DNA from: Nocardioides albertanoniae
Lineage (GTDB): Bacteria; Actinomycetota; Actinomycetes; Propionibacteriales; Nocardioidaceae
Assembly: GCF_006716315.1 (NCBI RefSeq)
Contig: NZ_VFOV01000001.1
Location: forward strand, 4,232,501-4,296,500
Reading direction: 5' to 3'
DNA: 64,000 nucleotides
Below the pieces are notes generated by a model. It saw only the letters and a list, made by a program, of their open reading frames with translations, was not told where the DNA came from and did not search any database. The translations under genes and the position numbers were made by a program. This document shows positions 42,325 through 51,584 of this stretch, one piece after another. The number at the start of each line of letters is the position of its first letter. Position 1 is the first letter of the stretch.

Positions 42325-43944
42325 TCAGTCTCCTCGGATCTCGGCCGCCGACGCGACGGTTCTGAAGCGGATATGGACTCCGGGCGGCAGCTGCCCGGCG
42401 AGGTCGAGGTCGCGGTCGATGACCGCGCCGATGATCGGATAGCCGCCGGTGAGCGGGTGGTCCGGGAGGAACAGCACCGGCTGGCCGTCGGGCGGCACCT
42501 GGATGGCGCCGGTCACCGCGCCCTCGCTCGGCAGCTCGCCGGTCACGGCTCGCTCGAGTGGCACGGCCCCTTCGAGGCGTACGCCGACGCGGTCGGAGCG
42601 CGGCGTGATGGTCCAGTCCTGCTCCAGCAGGGTGCGTACGCCGGCGTCGGTGAACCAGTCCTCACGCGGACCGAGCACGATGCGCAGCTCGACGGTCTCA
42701 CCGGCCGCCGGCAGCGGCTCGGCGGGCGCCGGGCAGGGGTCGACGGCGTACGGTGCCGCGGCCGGGCCGTGCAGCGGCACCAGGTCACCCGGGCGCAGGG
42801 GCCGCCCGCCGAGGTCACCGGGGCCGAGGCCCGCGAGGGTGTCGCTCGAGAGGCTGCCGAGGGCCGGTGGCAGGTCGAGCCCGCCACGCACCGCGAGCAC
42901 CGTACGCAGCCCGGTGCTCAGCGGGCCGAGCCACAGCTCGTCGCCGTGCTCGACCGCGGTCGCCGCACCGTGCTCCACGAGGAGCTCCGGGCCGTCGCTG
43001 CGCTCGATCGTCGTCTCGGCCGGCGCCCCCGTCACCGCGACGACGGCTGCGCCGGTGAAGCGCAGCACCGCGCCGCCGCCCGCGATCTCGAAGGCCGCGG
43101 CATCAGGTGCGTTGCCGACCGCGCGGTTCGCGGCGCGCAGCGCACGCCGGTCGGCCGCTCCCGACGCCGAGACACCGAGCGCGGCGTGGCCGGGGCGGCC
43201 GAGGTCCTGGAGCACGAGCTGCAGGCCGGGGCGTACGACCTCGACGGCGAAGGGATGCTCGTGCTCGGCAGGCGCGGCGGGTCCGGAACGTTCGGAGGAC
43301 ACGGCCGACGGCTCGACCGTGACCGACTCACGCTCGAGCTGCTCGAAGTGCACCGTCGTGCCGGGCACGAGCAGCGCAGGCGGGTCGCGGTCGAGATCCC
43401 ACATCGCCGCATCCGTACGCCCGATCAGCTGCCACCCGCCGGGGCTCTCCCGCGGATAGATGCCGGAGAACGTGCCTGCCAGGCCCACGGATCCGGCGGG
43501 GATGCGCGTGCGCGGCGACGATCGCCGCGGCACGTCGAAGATCGGGTCGTCACCGACCAGGTAGCCGAAGCCGGGCGCGTAGCCGGTGAACGCCACCTGC
43601 CAGGTCGCTGCGGTGTGCCGCGCGGCGACCTGCTCCGCGGTGATCCCGAGGAGGCTCGCGACGTCGTCGAGATCCTGCCCGTCGTAGCGCACCCCGATCC
43701 TCACCGAGCCGGCCTCCTCGGGGCCGCCGTGGACCGGTTCGACGGCATGCAGCTGCCGGGTGAGGGTCGCGGCGTCGACAAGGGTGCGGTCGAACCGCAC
43801 GAGCACCGTGCGTGCGGCCGGCACCAGCTCGACGACCCCGGCCAGGGGATCCGCCACCAGCGCCGCGTGCAGGCGCATCGACGCATCGAGGTCGGCCTCC
43901 TCCACCAGGAGCGAGGTCTCCGATGCGGTCAGCACGCGCCTCAT
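42325..43944 (-). CDS. Fused PxpB-PxpC (KipI-KipA, AHS1-AHS2 domains)
   Basis: A 539-residue fusion of the two 5-oxoprolinase subunits that are usually separate. Residues about 1-215 are PxpB/KipI ([42 protein letters not shown]). Residues about 235-539 are PxpC/KipA ([46 protein letters not shown]). In Bacillus, PxpB and PxpC with PxpA open 5-oxoproline with ATP, and the same folds form the carboxyltransferase of urea carboxylase. It overlaps the hydro-lyase gene by 4 bp and ends one base before the biotin carboxylase start, so equal expression is likely. Confidence 0.92.
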   Translation of the reverse strand: MRRVLTASETSLLVEEADLDASMRLHAALVADPLAGVVELVPAARTVLVRFDRTLVDAATLTRQLHAVEPVHGGPEEAGSVRIGVRYDGQDLDDVASLLGITAEQVAARHTAATWQVAFTGYAPGFGYLVGDDPIFDVPRRSSPRTRIPAGSVGLAGTFSGIYPRESPGGWQLIGRTDAAMWDLDRDPPALLVPGTTVHFEQLERESVTVEPSAVSSERSGPAAPAEHEHPFAVEVVRPGLQLVLQDLGRPGHAALGVSASGAADRRALRAANRAVGNAPDAAAFEIAGGGAVLRFTGAAVVAVTGAPAETTIERSDGPELLVEHGAATAVEHGDELWLGPLSTGLRTVLAVRGGLDLPPALGSLSSDTLAGLGPGDLGGRPLRPGDLVPLHGPAAAPYAVDPCPAPAEPLPAAGETVELRIVLGPREDWFTDAGVRTLLEQDWTITPRSDRVGVRLEGAVPLERAVTGELPSEGAVTGAIQVPPDGQPVLFLPDHPLTGGYPIIGAVIDRDLDLAGQLPPGVHIRFRTVASAAEIRGD

Positions 43945-44735
43945 GCGAGGTGGTCCGCATCCGGCACGTTGGTGACGAACATGTGGCCGGGCGCGTGGGT
44001 CAGCGCGAACGGCGGGCGCGAGGCCATGATCGCCGCCTGCGGGGTGACGCCGCAGGCCCAGAAGACCGGCACCTCCCCCTCGCGCACCTCGGACGCGTCG
44101 CCGAACTCGGGGGCGTCGAGGTCGGTGATACCGAGCCCGCTCGGGTCACCGACGTGCACCGGCGCGCCGTGCACCGCAGGGTAGCGCCCGGAGATGCGTA
44201 CGGCGTCGGCGACGCGGTCGCCGGGGATCGGGCGCATGGAGACGACCAGGTCACCGCTCAGGCGTCCGGCCGGCGCACAGGCTCGCGACGTACGGAACAT
44301 GGGTACGTTGCGGCCCAGCTCCTGGTGGCGGATCGGGATGCCCGCCTCGGCCAGGCCCGCCTCGAAGGTGAAGCTGCAGCCGATCAGGAACGAGACCAGG
44401 TCGGGGTGCTCCTCCCAGGCGCTGCTCGCATCCGAGACCTCCTCGGCGAGCTCGCCGTCGCGCCAGACGCGGTAGGCGGGGAGGTCGGTGCGCAGGTCCG
44501 ACCCGGGGGCCATCGTCGACTCGCAGGCGCCCGGGTCGAGCACCTCGAGCACCGGGCAGGGTTTCGGGTTGCGCTGCGCGAACAGCAGCACGTCGAAGGC
44601 CCAGTCGGCCGGCACGGCGATCAGGTTCGCCTGCACCAGCCCGTGGGCGACGCCGCTGGTGGGCGCGACGGCGCCCGCTCGGTAGGACGAGCGGGCGGCG
44701 CGGGCCTCAGCGACCTGGGCGATGGTTGCGGTCAT
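43941..44735 (-). CDS. DUF1445 putative hydro-lyase (D-glutamate cyclase-like)
   Basis: A 264-residue protein of the DUF1445/YcsI family, which includes the domain of D-glutamate cyclases that interconvert D-glutamate and 5-oxo-D-proline. Recognisable segments are [58 protein letters not shown] and the late [13 protein letters not shown] with [10 protein letters not shown] near the C-terminus. It overlaps both neighbours by 4 bp. Its position between pxpA and pxpBC matches the Bacillus ycsFGI-kip arrangement. It may feed or drain the pathway's ring compound. Confidence 0.9.
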   Translation of the reverse strand: MTATIAQVAEARAARSSYRAGAVAPTSGVAHGLVQANLIAVPADWAFDVLLFAQRNPKPCPVLEVLDPGACESTMAPGSDLRTDLPAYRVWRDGELAEEVSDASSAWEEHPDLVSFLIGCSFTFEAGLAEAGIPIRHQELGRNVPMFRTSRACAPAGRLSGDLVVSMRPIPGDRVADAVRISGRYPAVHGAPVHVGDPSGLGITDLDAPEFGDASEVREGEVPVFWACGVTPQAAIMASRPPFALTHAPGHMFVTNVPDADHLA

Positions 44736-45502
44736 GCCACCCTTCCCGCGAACGGAGCGATCTCGATGCCCTCGGCCTCCAGCAGGGCACGCGTAGCCGC
44801 GGCCATCTCGATGGCCCCGGCGCTGTCGCCGTGCACGCAGATCGAGTCGGCACGTACGGCCACGTCGCTGCCGTCGATCGCCTCGATCACACCCTCGCGC
44901 GCGAGCCGCAGCATGCGGGTCGCGACGGCGTCGGCGTCGTGGAGCACCGCACCCTCCTCGCTGCGCGAGACGAGCTCGCCACCAGGGGTGTAGGCGCGGT
45001 CGGCGAAGGCCTCCGCGGCCGTCGCGAGGCCGGCGGCCTCGGCCACGTCGAGCACCACGCCGCCGGCGAGCCCGAGGAGCACCAGCGACGGGTCGATCGC
45101 CCTGACGGCGGCCACGACGTCACGCGCCTGCCGCTCGTCGCGGGCGATGGTGTTGTAGAGCGCACCGTGCGGCTTCACGTAGCGGACCGCGCCGTCGACC
45201 GACGCGGTCAGGCCGAGCAGCGCACCGAGCTGATACTCCACATGAGCCTGCAGGGTCGCGGAGTCGACATCCATCGCGCGACGGCCGAAGCCCTCGTAGT
45301 CGCGGTAGCTGGGATGTGCGCCGATGGTGACCCCGTGGGCGACGGCATCGGCGAGGGTCGTACGGATGCCTTCGGGGCTGCCGGCGTGGAACCCGCAGGC
45401 GACGTTGGCGCTGGAGACGATGCCCAGCATGGCGCCGTCGTCGGCGACGACGCGCTCGGGCACGTTCTCGCCGAGGTCGGAATTGAGATCGATGGTGGTC
45501 AT
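44732..45502 (-). CDS. pxpA: 5-oxoprolinase subunit A (LamB/YcsF family)
   Basis: A 256-residue member of the LamB/YcsF family. Signature features are the start [53 protein letters not shown] and SICVHGDS, all with conserved Asp/His residues. In the Bacillus and Escherichia enzyme, PxpA hydrolyses the activated 5-oxoproline made by PxpBC. It overlaps the hydro-lyase gene by 4 bp and lies one base after the transporter gene. The extra carboxylase in this operon leaves open whether the substrate is 5-oxoproline or another lactam. Confidence 0.94.
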   Translation of the reverse strand: MTTIDLNSDLGENVPERVVADDGAMLGIVSSANVACGFHAGSPEGIRTTLADAVAHGVTIGAHPSYRDYEGFGRRAMDVDSATLQAHVEYQLGALLGLTASVDGAVRYVKPHGALYNTIARDERQARDVVAAVRAIDPSLVLLGLAGGVVLDVAEAAGLATAAEAFADRAYTPGGELVSRSEEGAVLHDADAVATRMLRLAREGVIEAIDGSDVAVRADSICVHGDSAGAIEMAAATRALLEAEGIEIAPFAGRVA

Positions 45503-45503
45503 A

Positions 45504-46760
45504 TCAGCCTCCGATGCCGATGAACGCGAAGATCGGGCCGACCGAGACGCTGCCCATGTACCAGGTGAGCAGGGTCGCGAGCGTGCCCAGGATGAGCAAC
45601 CACTTCGGGTAGCGGTACCCGCCGAGCACGTCGCTCTGACGGAACCAGCCGATGTACATGAAGATCGTCATGCCGATCGGCAGGATCAGGCCGTTGAAGC
45701 CTCCGACGAAGACCAGGATCGCCGCCGGCGCGGCACCGATCAGCAGGTAGAGCACCAGCGAGACCATGATGAACGCGACGGTCGCCAGCTGCAGCGGCCG
45801 GCCGACGCCGAGCTTCTTCGAGAAGGTCGAGATGAACGTCGCCGAGGTGTAGGCGGCGCCGATGACCGAGGTGATCGCGGCGGCCCAGAAGATCGCGCCG
45901 AAGATGCGGATGCCGGCGTCGCCGAGCACGACGCCGAACGCCTGGCCGGCCGGGTTGGCGGCTGCCGAGGAGAAGTCGAGGGCCACGCCCGAGGCCACCA
46001 CGCCGAGGATCGCGAGGAAGAGTACGTAGCGCATGAGGCCGGTCACGAGGATGCCGCTCAGCGAGGCGCGGTGCACGGCTCCGACGTGCTCGGGGCCGGT
46101 GAGGCCGGAGTCGAGGTAGCGGTGGGCGCCCGCGTAGGTGATGTAACCGCCGACGGTGCCACCGACGATCGTGGTGATCGTGGCGAAGTTGAGGGTGTCG
46201 GGCGCGAAGGTCTGGCGCAGTGCGTCGCCGACAGGAGGCTGGGACGCGACCGCGACGATCAGCGTCAGCACGATCATCAGCATGCCGAGCCCGAGCACGA
46301 CCATGTCGACCACGCGGCCCGCCCGCTTGTAGAGGAAGATCCCGATCGCGAGCAGTGCCGACAGCAGGCCACCGAGCTTCGGATCGATGCCGAGGAGGGC
46401 GTTGAGGCCGAGACCGGCACCGGCGATGTTGCCGATGTTGAACGCCAGGCCGCCGATCACGATCAGCACCGCGAGCACGTGGCCCGAGAACGGCACCGCC
46501 TCGTTGGCGAGGTCACCTGCTCGTTTGCCCGAGACGGTGATGATCCGCCACACGTTCATCTGCAGCGCGAAGTCGATCGCGATCGAGGCCAGGATCGCGA
46601 AGGCGAACGCCGCGCCGAGCTGGGCGGTGAACGTCGCGGTCTGCGTGATGAACCCGGGGCCGATGGCCGAGGTGGCCATCAGGAAGATCGCGCCGAGGAT
46701 GGGGCCTCGGCGTGAGCTGGCAAAGCTCTTCGCGCGTTCTGCGCTGGTCGTCTCGGACAT
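45504..46760 (-). CDS. NRAMP-like transporter lacking canonical metal motifs
   Basis: A 418-residue, 11-helix protein of the NRAMP superfamily, YcsG group. At the places where manganese/iron NRAMPs have DPGN (helix 1) and A/CxxMPH (helix 6), this protein reads [11 protein letters not shown] and [13 protein letters not shown]; neither motif is kept. With its position at the head of the pxp operon it more likely imports the operon's organic substrate (5-oxoproline, lactam or amide) than a metal. This is inference. Its start codon (complement 46758-46760) faces the GntR gene over 147 bp that contain paired operators. Confidence 0.88.
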   Translation of the reverse strand: MSETTSAERAKSFASSRRGPILGAIFLMATSAIGPGFITQTATFTAQLGAAFAFAILASIAIDFALQMNVWRIITVSGKRAGDLANEAVPFSGHVLAVLIVIGGLAFNIGNIAGAGLGLNALLGIDPKLGGLLSALLAIGIFLYKRAGRVVDMVVLGLGMLMIVLTLIVAVASQPPVGDALRQTFAPDTLNFATITTIVGGTVGGYITYAGAHRYLDSGLTGPEHVGAVHRASLSGILVTGLMRYVLFLAILGVVASGVALDFSSAAANPAGQAFGVVLGDAGIRIFGAIFWAAAITSVIGAAYTSATFISTFSKKLGVGRPLQLATVAFIMVSLVLYLLIGAAPAAILVFVGGFNGLILPIGMTIFMYIGWFRQSDVLGGYRYPKWLLILGTLATLLTWYMGSVSVGPIFAFIGIGG

Positions 46761-46808
46761 GGGGGACTCCTGCTGTCAGCGGCCGGTGTGGCTGGCACCA
46801 CATCTTTT

Positions 46809-46841
46809 ATGTAGTACAAGATGACACAGATTGTTCTACAA
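46809..46841. promoter_or_regulatory. Paired GntR (FCD-type) operators
   Basis: ATGTAGTACAA (46809-46819) and TTGTTCTACAA (46831-46841) match a TTGT-N3-ACAA half-site pattern; the second is a perfect 4-3-4 palindrome and the first has one mismatch. Their centres are 22 bp apart, two helical turns, on one face of the DNA. They lie between the transporter and GntR genes. The surrounding DNA is AT-rich. Confidence 0.65.
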
Positions 46842-46873
46842 TGACACCCTGGCTTGTTAAAATGGCGTTTCGA

Positions 46874-46901
46874 TTGTCTACGGATGCGATTCCCCTAGGA
46901 T
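46874..46901 (+). promoter_or_regulatory. Promoter of the GntR gene (leaderless)
   Basis: TTGTCT (46874-46879) and TAGGAT (46896-46901) are spaced by 16 bp. The -10 ends 6 nt before the ATG at 46908 and there is no Shine-Dalgarno sequence. Confidence 0.65.
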
Positions 46902-46907
46902 GCGGTC

Positions 46908-47549
46908 ATGCCCGAGGTCGAGGACACCCTGACGAACGCCCTGCGTCGGCGGATCATCGACGGTGAGTTCGCCCCCGGCACCCGGCTCTCGGAGATCTCC
47001 CTCGCCGAGAGGCTCGGGGTCTCCCGCAACACGCTGCGCGAGGCGTTCCGGGTGCTCTCCGAGCAGGGCCTCGTCGAGCATGTGCCTCACCGCGGCGTCT
47101 CGGTGGCGTCACCGACCGTGGCCGATGTCGTCGACATCTACCGAGCACGCCGCTACGTCGAGCCTGCCGCCCTGGCCGCGGGATCTCCGCTCCACCCCGC
47201 CGTGGCCGGGATGCGGGAGGCGGTGGAGCAGAGCGAGCTCAGCCTCGAGGCCCGCGACTGGCGTACGGTCGGCACCGCCAACATGGCCTTCCACGACGGG
47301 ATCGTCGCCCTGGCGGACAGCCCCCGCCTGGAGCGCCTCTTCCGCGACATCGCCGCCGAGCTGCGGCTCGCGTTCCTCGAGATCGACAACCCCGAGGCCC
47401 TGCACGCCCCGTTCGTCACCCGCAACCGCGCTCTGCTCGAGACCTTCCTCGGCCAGGGCGGACCGGCCGCCGCCGCCGAGCTGCAGGACTACCTGGTGCT
47501 CTCCGAGCAGACCGTGCTCGGCGCGTTCACACGCCTGCGACGCACCTGA
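46908..47549 (+). CDS. GntR-family regulator, FCD type
   Basis: A 213-residue transcription factor. The N-terminal winged helix (RRRIIDGEFAPGTRLSEISL, then AERLGVSRNTLREAFRVLSEQGLV) is followed by an all-helical FCD ligand-binding domain (about 80-205) whose metal-binding His candidates include FHDGIVALA. Divergence from the pxp-type operon and the paired TTGT-N3-ACAA sites in between make it the operon's regulator, probably released by the substrate or product. Its own promoter overlaps no operator; the sites are 55-90 bp upstream. Confidence 0.92.
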   Translation: MPEVEDTLTNALRRRIIDGEFAPGTRLSEISLAERLGVSRNTLREAFRVLSEQGLVEHVPHRGVSVASPTVADVVDIYRARRYVEPAALAAGSPLHPAVAGMREAVEQSELSLEARDWRTVGTANMAFHDGIVALADSPRLERLFRDIAAELRLAFLEIDNPEALHAPFVTRNRALLETFLGQGGPAAAAELQDYLVLSEQTVLGAFTRLRRT

Positions 47550-47566
47550 ACACTGACCCATATCTC

Positions 47567-47662
47567 GCCGAGTCGACTCGTCCTGACGAAATTCCGTGCC
47601 GAGTCGGCTCGTTATAACGAGCCGACTCGGCACGGTTTGTGGTCAGGATGAGCCGACTCGGC
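47567..47662. terminator. Very long nested inverted repeat after the GntR gene
   Basis: The core 47594-47635 is a perfect 42-bp palindrome with no spacer. Outside a 6-nt internal loop, arms 47567-47587 and 47642-47662 match at 19 of 21 positions, both differences allowing G-U pairs. All arms contain GAGTCGGC/GAGTCGAC motifs. It fills the gap between the convergent GntR and DoxX-like genes and can act as a strong bidirectional terminator. Confidence 0.75.
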
Positions 47663-47666
47663 GGGC

Positions 47667-48038
47667 TCAGGCGGTGACCAGGGCGCGCAGACGCTCGTCG
47701 CGCGGCCAGGCGCCGGCCCAGACGAGCGCCGCGGTGACGATCGCGAAGACGGTGTTGAACGCCGGCTGCGCGAAGACCAGGTTCACCGTGACCGCTCCGC
47801 CGAGATAGGCGGTGATCAAGATCGTGGCCATCGCCCGGGTCGACGGCACGTGGTAGGCGACCAGGCACAGACCGAGGACGGCGCCGCATACGACGGGGAA
47901 CCAGCCCGGCGCACCGATCATGTCGTTGAAGTCCATCGCGGCCTCGACGCGGAGCACGTGGGTGACGACGTCGAAGGCGAGGAACAGGGTGACCAGGGCG
48001 GTGATGACCCAGCCGGCTCGTTGTGCGGTGATGCTCAT
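47667..48038 (-). CDS. DoxX-like small membrane protein
   Basis: A 123-residue protein with four predicted transmembrane helices (about 10-30, 48-63, 70-88, 95-110), the size and layout of DoxX/DUF-type four-helix proteins. The first loop carries THVLRVEAAMDFNDMIGAPG. The start ATG 48038 has GAGGAG 6 nt upstream. No catalytic motif. Function unknown. Its 3' end abuts the long palindrome. Confidence 0.75.
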   Translation of the reverse strand: MSITAQRAGWVITALVTLFLAFDVVTHVLRVEAAMDFNDMIGAPGWFPVVCGAVLGLCLVAYHVPSTRAMATILITAYLGGAVTVNLVFAQPAFNTVFAIVTAALVWAGAWPRDERLRALVTA

Positions 48039-48118
48039 CTCGATCTCCTCAGGAGGTGGGTGGTGATGCTCTTACCCACGCGTCGAGCGAGCTGCGGCGA
48101 TCTCGACATCGCCGTTCG

Positions 48119-48751
48119 CTATTTCTTCAGAGCCTCGGCAGCGACCCGCAGATCCGCGACCAGACCGTCGTACGTCGCCTGCCTCTCGTCCTCGGCCCGC
48201 AGGACCGCCGAGGGGTGCGTCGTCGCGAGGACCCATGGATCGAGGGTCGGGGTGGCGATGGCCTCGGGCCACTCGAGGAGGTGGCCACGGGACTCGCCGA
48301 CACGGAAGGACGAACCGAACAACGCCTTGCCGGCGGTGCCGCCGAGCAGGACGACACCCGTGGGACGGACCAGAGCCAGCTCTGCCGCCAGCCACGGCGC
48401 ACAGGCGCCGACCTGCTTGCTCGTCGGCGCCTGATGGATGCGGCGCTTGCCGGAGATCCGGTGACGGAAGTGCTTGACCACGTTCGTCGTGTACGCCGCC
48501 TCCGGGTCGATCCCGGCATCCGCGAGCGCCTCGTGCAAGATCCCGCCGGCAGGGCCGACGAACGGCTCGCCCTCGCGATCCTCCCGGTCCCCCGGCTGCT
48601 CACCGAGCAGCATCAGCGGGGCCGGCGTACGGCCATCGCCCATCACGCCCTGGGTCGCGTCGCGATAGAGGTCGCAGCCGCGACACTCCTGCACGGCGCT
48701 GCGCAGGTCCGACAGCGTCGGCGACGCCGGCACCCACTCCGCTGCACTCAC
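48119..48751 (-). CDS. udgX: UdgX, uracil-DNA-crosslinking glycosylase
   Basis: A 210-residue family-4-like uracil-DNA glycosylase of the UdgX type, which forms a covalent bond with the DNA after removing uracil. Diagnostic features are motif A GEQPGDREDREGEPFVGPAGG, the UdgX-specific insertion GKRRIHQAP with the bond-forming His at residue 106, and motif B THPSAVLR. Iron-sulfur ligand candidates are C23, C26, C117 and H94 in the VVKHF segment. The GTG at 48751 starts MSAAEWVPAS. Neighbours are the DoxX-like gene and an uncharacterised gene; no operon partner is clear. Confidence 0.92.
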   Translation of the reverse strand: MSAAEWVPASPTLSDLRSAVQECRGCDLYRDATQGVMGDGRTPAPLMLLGEQPGDREDREGEPFVGPAGGILHEALADAGIDPEAAYTTNVVKHFRHRISGKRRIHQAPTSKQVGACAPWLAAELALVRPTGVVLLGGTAGKALFGSSFRVGESRGHLLEWPEAIATPTLDPWVLATTHPSAVLRAEDERQATYDGLVADLRVAAEALKK

Positions 48752-48850
48752 GCGACCACATCCGTAGCGCCGTGTCGTCCCATGTCGTGCCTCCTGCCCG
48801 ATCGATCGCTCGTCGTCCGGTACCCGCTCCGGCGGCCGGGCACGCGGCCG

Positions 48851-49882
48851 TCACCCCAGGAGAGCCCGTGCCTCCGGAGAGTCGTAGAAGCTCGACAGCC
48901 GGCGCCGCACCAGCCGCTCGAGCACACCCGCCTCGGCGAGCGCCTCGATGACCGGCGGCCCGAAGCGGAGCGCTTCCTCGACGAGATCGTCGCGACCGAG
49001 ACCCCATTCCTCCAGCAGCGCCACGAGGGTGAAGGAGCCGTAGGTGTCGAAGAAGTAGTCGACGCCTGTGTCGATCAGGGCGGCCAGGTAGGCAGAGTCA
49101 CGGACGTCGAGCCAGACCTGGTAGAGGCCGACGAAGACCGCCACCAGCTGCTCGTCGTCGATCAGGTCGACGATCTCGCTCAACGGCCGGGTCGCCAGCG
49201 TGTCCCAGGCCTCCAGCAGAGCGTCCCGCACCTCGTGGTCGCTGACCGAGGTCGCAGCGGTGTCGGAGAGGTAGCCGAGCAGCGCGCCCGCGCCTCGCTC
49301 GGCGAGCTCGCGGGCGCTCTGGTCGACCGCCGCACCGACCTGGGTGCCCTTCACCGAGCCGGCCATCCGGCCGGCGACGCGCTCTGCGACCGAGAAGCCG
49401 AAGGCCCCGCCGGGGAGGTTGTCGGCGAACCTGCGCCCGGAGTCCACGGCACCCTTGGCGGTGCCGCGCACCAAGGTGCCGACGCCGGCCTGGACCCCCG
49501 AGTTGTCGGCCAGGCTCCGCAGGACCTGCTCGCGCAGCGTACGCATCTCGACGAGGGCCTCGATCAGCTCGGTCGCCCGCGGCCGGCTGACGACCTTGCC
49601 GAGCGGGGTGCGGTTCGCGGGATGGGCCTTCAGCCGCGTCGCGATCGCCGCCACCACCTCCGGGATCGCGCCGGGCAGCCGGAAGGTGCTGACGTACTTC
49701 AGCGCCACGTCCTTGATCAGGTCACGAGGCATCACCTGGTCGAGCGTCAGCTCGCGGCCGTTGCTCAGCGCGAAGTCGATCTCGCCGGTGACGAGATCGA
49801 GGAAGCGTACGCCGCGCAGTGCTGCCACCTCGTGGGCGACATGTGCATCGAGGAGGCGCTGGGCGAGATCAGACTCGGTCAT
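48851..49882 (-). CDS. Conserved actinobacterial protein of unknown function
   Basis: A 343-residue soluble, mainly helical protein. The N-terminal half (AQRLLDAHVAHEVAALRG, VSTFRLPGAIPEVVAAIA) leads to a glycine-rich central part (GVGTLVRGTAKGAVDSGRRF) and a helical C-terminal half with paired aromatic motifs (YQVWLDVRD, DYFFDTYGSF). No signal peptide or enzyme motif is recognised. ATG 49882 is chosen over GTG 49897 because the codons between form one arm of a 15-bp palindrome. It lies downstream of guaA on the same strand, 70 bp apart. Confidence 0.7.
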   Translation of the reverse strand: MTESDLAQRLLDAHVAHEVAALRGVRFLDLVTGEIDFALSNGRELTLDQVMPRDLIKDVALKYVSTFRLPGAIPEVVAAIATRLKAHPANRTPLGKVVSRPRATELIEALVEMRTLREQVLRSLADNSGVQAGVGTLVRGTAKGAVDSGRRFADNLPGGAFGFSVAERVAGRMAGSVKGTQVGAAVDQSARELAERGAGALLGYLSDTAATSVSDHEVRDALLEAWDTLATRPLSEIVDLIDDEQLVAVFVGLYQVWLDVRDSAYLAALIDTGVDYFFDTYGSFTLVALLEEWGLGRDDLVEEALRFGPPVIEALAEAGVLERLVRRRLSSFYDSPEARALLG

Positions 49883-49897
49883 GTGGACATTGTCCAC
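49883..49897. promoter_or_regulatory. 15-bp palindrome touching the start codon
   Basis: GTGGACATTGTCCAC is a perfect 7-1-7 inverted repeat immediately before the ATG at 49882. It could be a repressor site or a structure masking translation initiation. Confidence 0.45.
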
Positions 49898-49952
49898 GGC
49901 CGAGCCACGTCACTCGCTCATTCCCAGGCGACGCTTCGCGATTCCGGCTCGC

Positions 49953-51527
49953 TCACTCCCACTCAATCGTGCCCGGAGGCTTGGATGTGATGTCGACGGT
50001 GACGCGGTTGATCTCGCTGACCTCGTTGGTGATCCGGGTGGAGATGCGCTCCATCACCTCGTAGGGCAGCCGGGCCCAGTCGGCGGTCATCGCGTCCTCG
50101 GAGGTGACCGGGCGGAGCACGACGGGGTGGCCGTAGGTGCGGCCGTCGCCCTGGACGCCGACGGATCGGACGTCGGCGAGCAGCACCACCGGCATCTGCC
50201 AGATGTCGCGGTCGAGACCGGCGCGGGTCATCTCCTCGCGGGCGATGGCGTCGGCCTCGCGCAGGATGTCGAGGCGCTCCTTGGTGACCTCGCCGATGAT
50301 GCGGATACCCAGGCCGGGGCCGGGGAACGGCTGGCGCTGGACGATCTCGTCGGGCAGGCCGAGCTGGGAGCCGACGGCGCGCACCTCGTCCTTGAACAGC
50401 TCGCGCAGCGGCTCGACCAGGTCGAACTCGAGGTCTTCGGGGAGACCGCCCACGTTGTGGTGAGACTTGATGTTGGAGGTGCCGGAGCCGCCACCGGACT
50501 CGACGACGTCGGGGTAGAGCGTGCCCTGCACGAGGAAGGCGACCTTCTCGTCGGAGTCACCGAGGATCTCCACCTCGGCACGCTCGAAGCAGCGGATGAA
50601 CTCGCGCCCGATGATCTTGCGCTTCTCCTCGGGGTCGGTGACCCCGGCGAGCGCGTCGAGGAACTCCTTCTCGGCGTCGACGATCTTCAGCTCGGCGCCG
50701 GTCGACTCGCGGAAGGCCTTCTCGATCGCGACCGACTCGTTCTTGCGCATCAGGCCATGGTCGACGTAGACGCAGGTCAGCCGGTCACCGATCGCCCGGG
50801 CAACGATCGCGCCCGCGACCGCGGAGTCGACGCCGCCGGAGAGCGCGCAGATGGCGCGGTGGTCGCCGATCTGCTCGCGAACCCGCTCGATCTGCTCCTC
50901 GGCGATGTTGCCGATCGTCCAGGTGGGTCGCGCGCCGGCGATGTCCCACAGGAAGTGCTCGAGCACCTTCTGGCCGTGCTCGGAGTGGAGCACCTCGGGG
51001 TGCCACTGCACGCCGGCCATCTGGGTCTCGACGTTCTCGAAGGCCGCCACCGGCGTGCCCGCCGTGCTGGCGAGCACGGTGAAGCCCTCGGGCGCCTCGG
51101 AGACCGAGTCACCGTGCGACATCCACACGTTGTGCGCCGGCGGGATGTCCTTGAGCAGCGTGCCGGAGACACCGACGGTCACCGGCGTACGTCCGTATTC
51201 ACGGGCGCCGTTGTTGTCGACGGTGCCGCCGAGGCCCTGGGCCATCAGCTGGAACCCGTAGCACATCCCGAAGACCGGGGTGCCCGCGGTGAACAGGCCG
51301 TTGTCGATGGCCGGGGCGCCGTCGGCGTAGACGCTCGAGGGGCCGCCGGAGAGGATGATCGCCTTCGGGTTCTTGGCGAGCATGTCGGCGACCGGCATCG
51401 AGTGGGGCACGATCTCGGAATAGACCCGAGCCTCACGCACCCGGCGGGCGATCAGCTGCGCATACTGCGCGCCGAAGTCCACCACGAGAACCAGATCGTG
51501 CTCTTCCGCCCCAGGAGCCTGCGTCAT
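49953..51527 (-). CDS. guaA: GMP synthase (glutamine-hydrolysing)
   Basis: Converts XMP to GMP with glutamine and ATP. The 524-residue enzyme has an N-terminal class I glutamine amidotransferase ([13 protein letters not shown], catalytic Cys in FGMCYGFQL, His in GVQWHPEV), a PP-loop ATPase ([14 protein letters not shown]) and the C-terminal dimerisation domain ending KPPGTIEWE. Full length. The start ATG lies at 51527, separated by about 250 bp, with a candidate small RNA, from the upstream oxidoreductase operon. A GMC oxidoreductase next to guaA recalls the mycobacterial chromosome. Confidence 0.97.
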   Translation of the reverse strand: MTQAPGAEEHDLVLVVDFGAQYAQLIARRVREARVYSEIVPHSMPVADMLAKNPKAIILSGGPSSVYADGAPAIDNGLFTAGTPVFGMCYGFQLMAQGLGGTVDNNGAREYGRTPVTVGVSGTLLKDIPPAHNVWMSHGDSVSEAPEGFTVLASTAGTPVAAFENVETQMAGVQWHPEVLHSEHGQKVLEHFLWDIAGARPTWTIGNIAEEQIERVREQIGDHRAICALSGGVDSAVAGAIVARAIGDRLTCVYVDHGLMRKNESVAIEKAFRESTGAELKIVDAEKEFLDALAGVTDPEEKRKIIGREFIRCFERAEVEILGDSDEKVAFLVQGTLYPDVVESGGGSGTSNIKSHHNVGGLPEDLEFDLVEPLRELFKDEVRAVGSQLGLPDEIVQRQPFPGPGLGIRIIGEVTKERLDILREADAIAREEMTRAGLDRDIWQMPVVLLADVRSVGVQGDGRTYGHPVVLRPVTSEDAMTADWARLPYEVMERISTRITNEVSEINRVTVDITSKPPGTIEWE

Positions 51528-51558
51528 GCACGAATCCTAACGAGAGCCCCGGCGATAC

Positions 51559-51569
51559 GCCGAGTCGGC
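51559..51569. repeat. GCCGAGTCGGC motif copy
   Basis: One more copy of the near-palindromic GCCGAGTCGGC seen in the hairpins at 5755-5823 and 47567-47662. Here it lies upstream of guaA without a long partner arm. Confidence 0.5.
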
Positions 51570-51584
51570 GTGGCCACCCATGAA

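Noticed and set aside
45504..46760. Manganese/iron NRAMP transporter assignment
   Set aside because: The DPGN and MPH metal motifs are absent and the operon context is lactam/5-oxoproline metabolism.
47594..47635. Insertion-sequence end or attachment site
   Set aside because: No transposase or integrase gene and no target duplication is visible in the window; a convergent-gene terminator explains the position.
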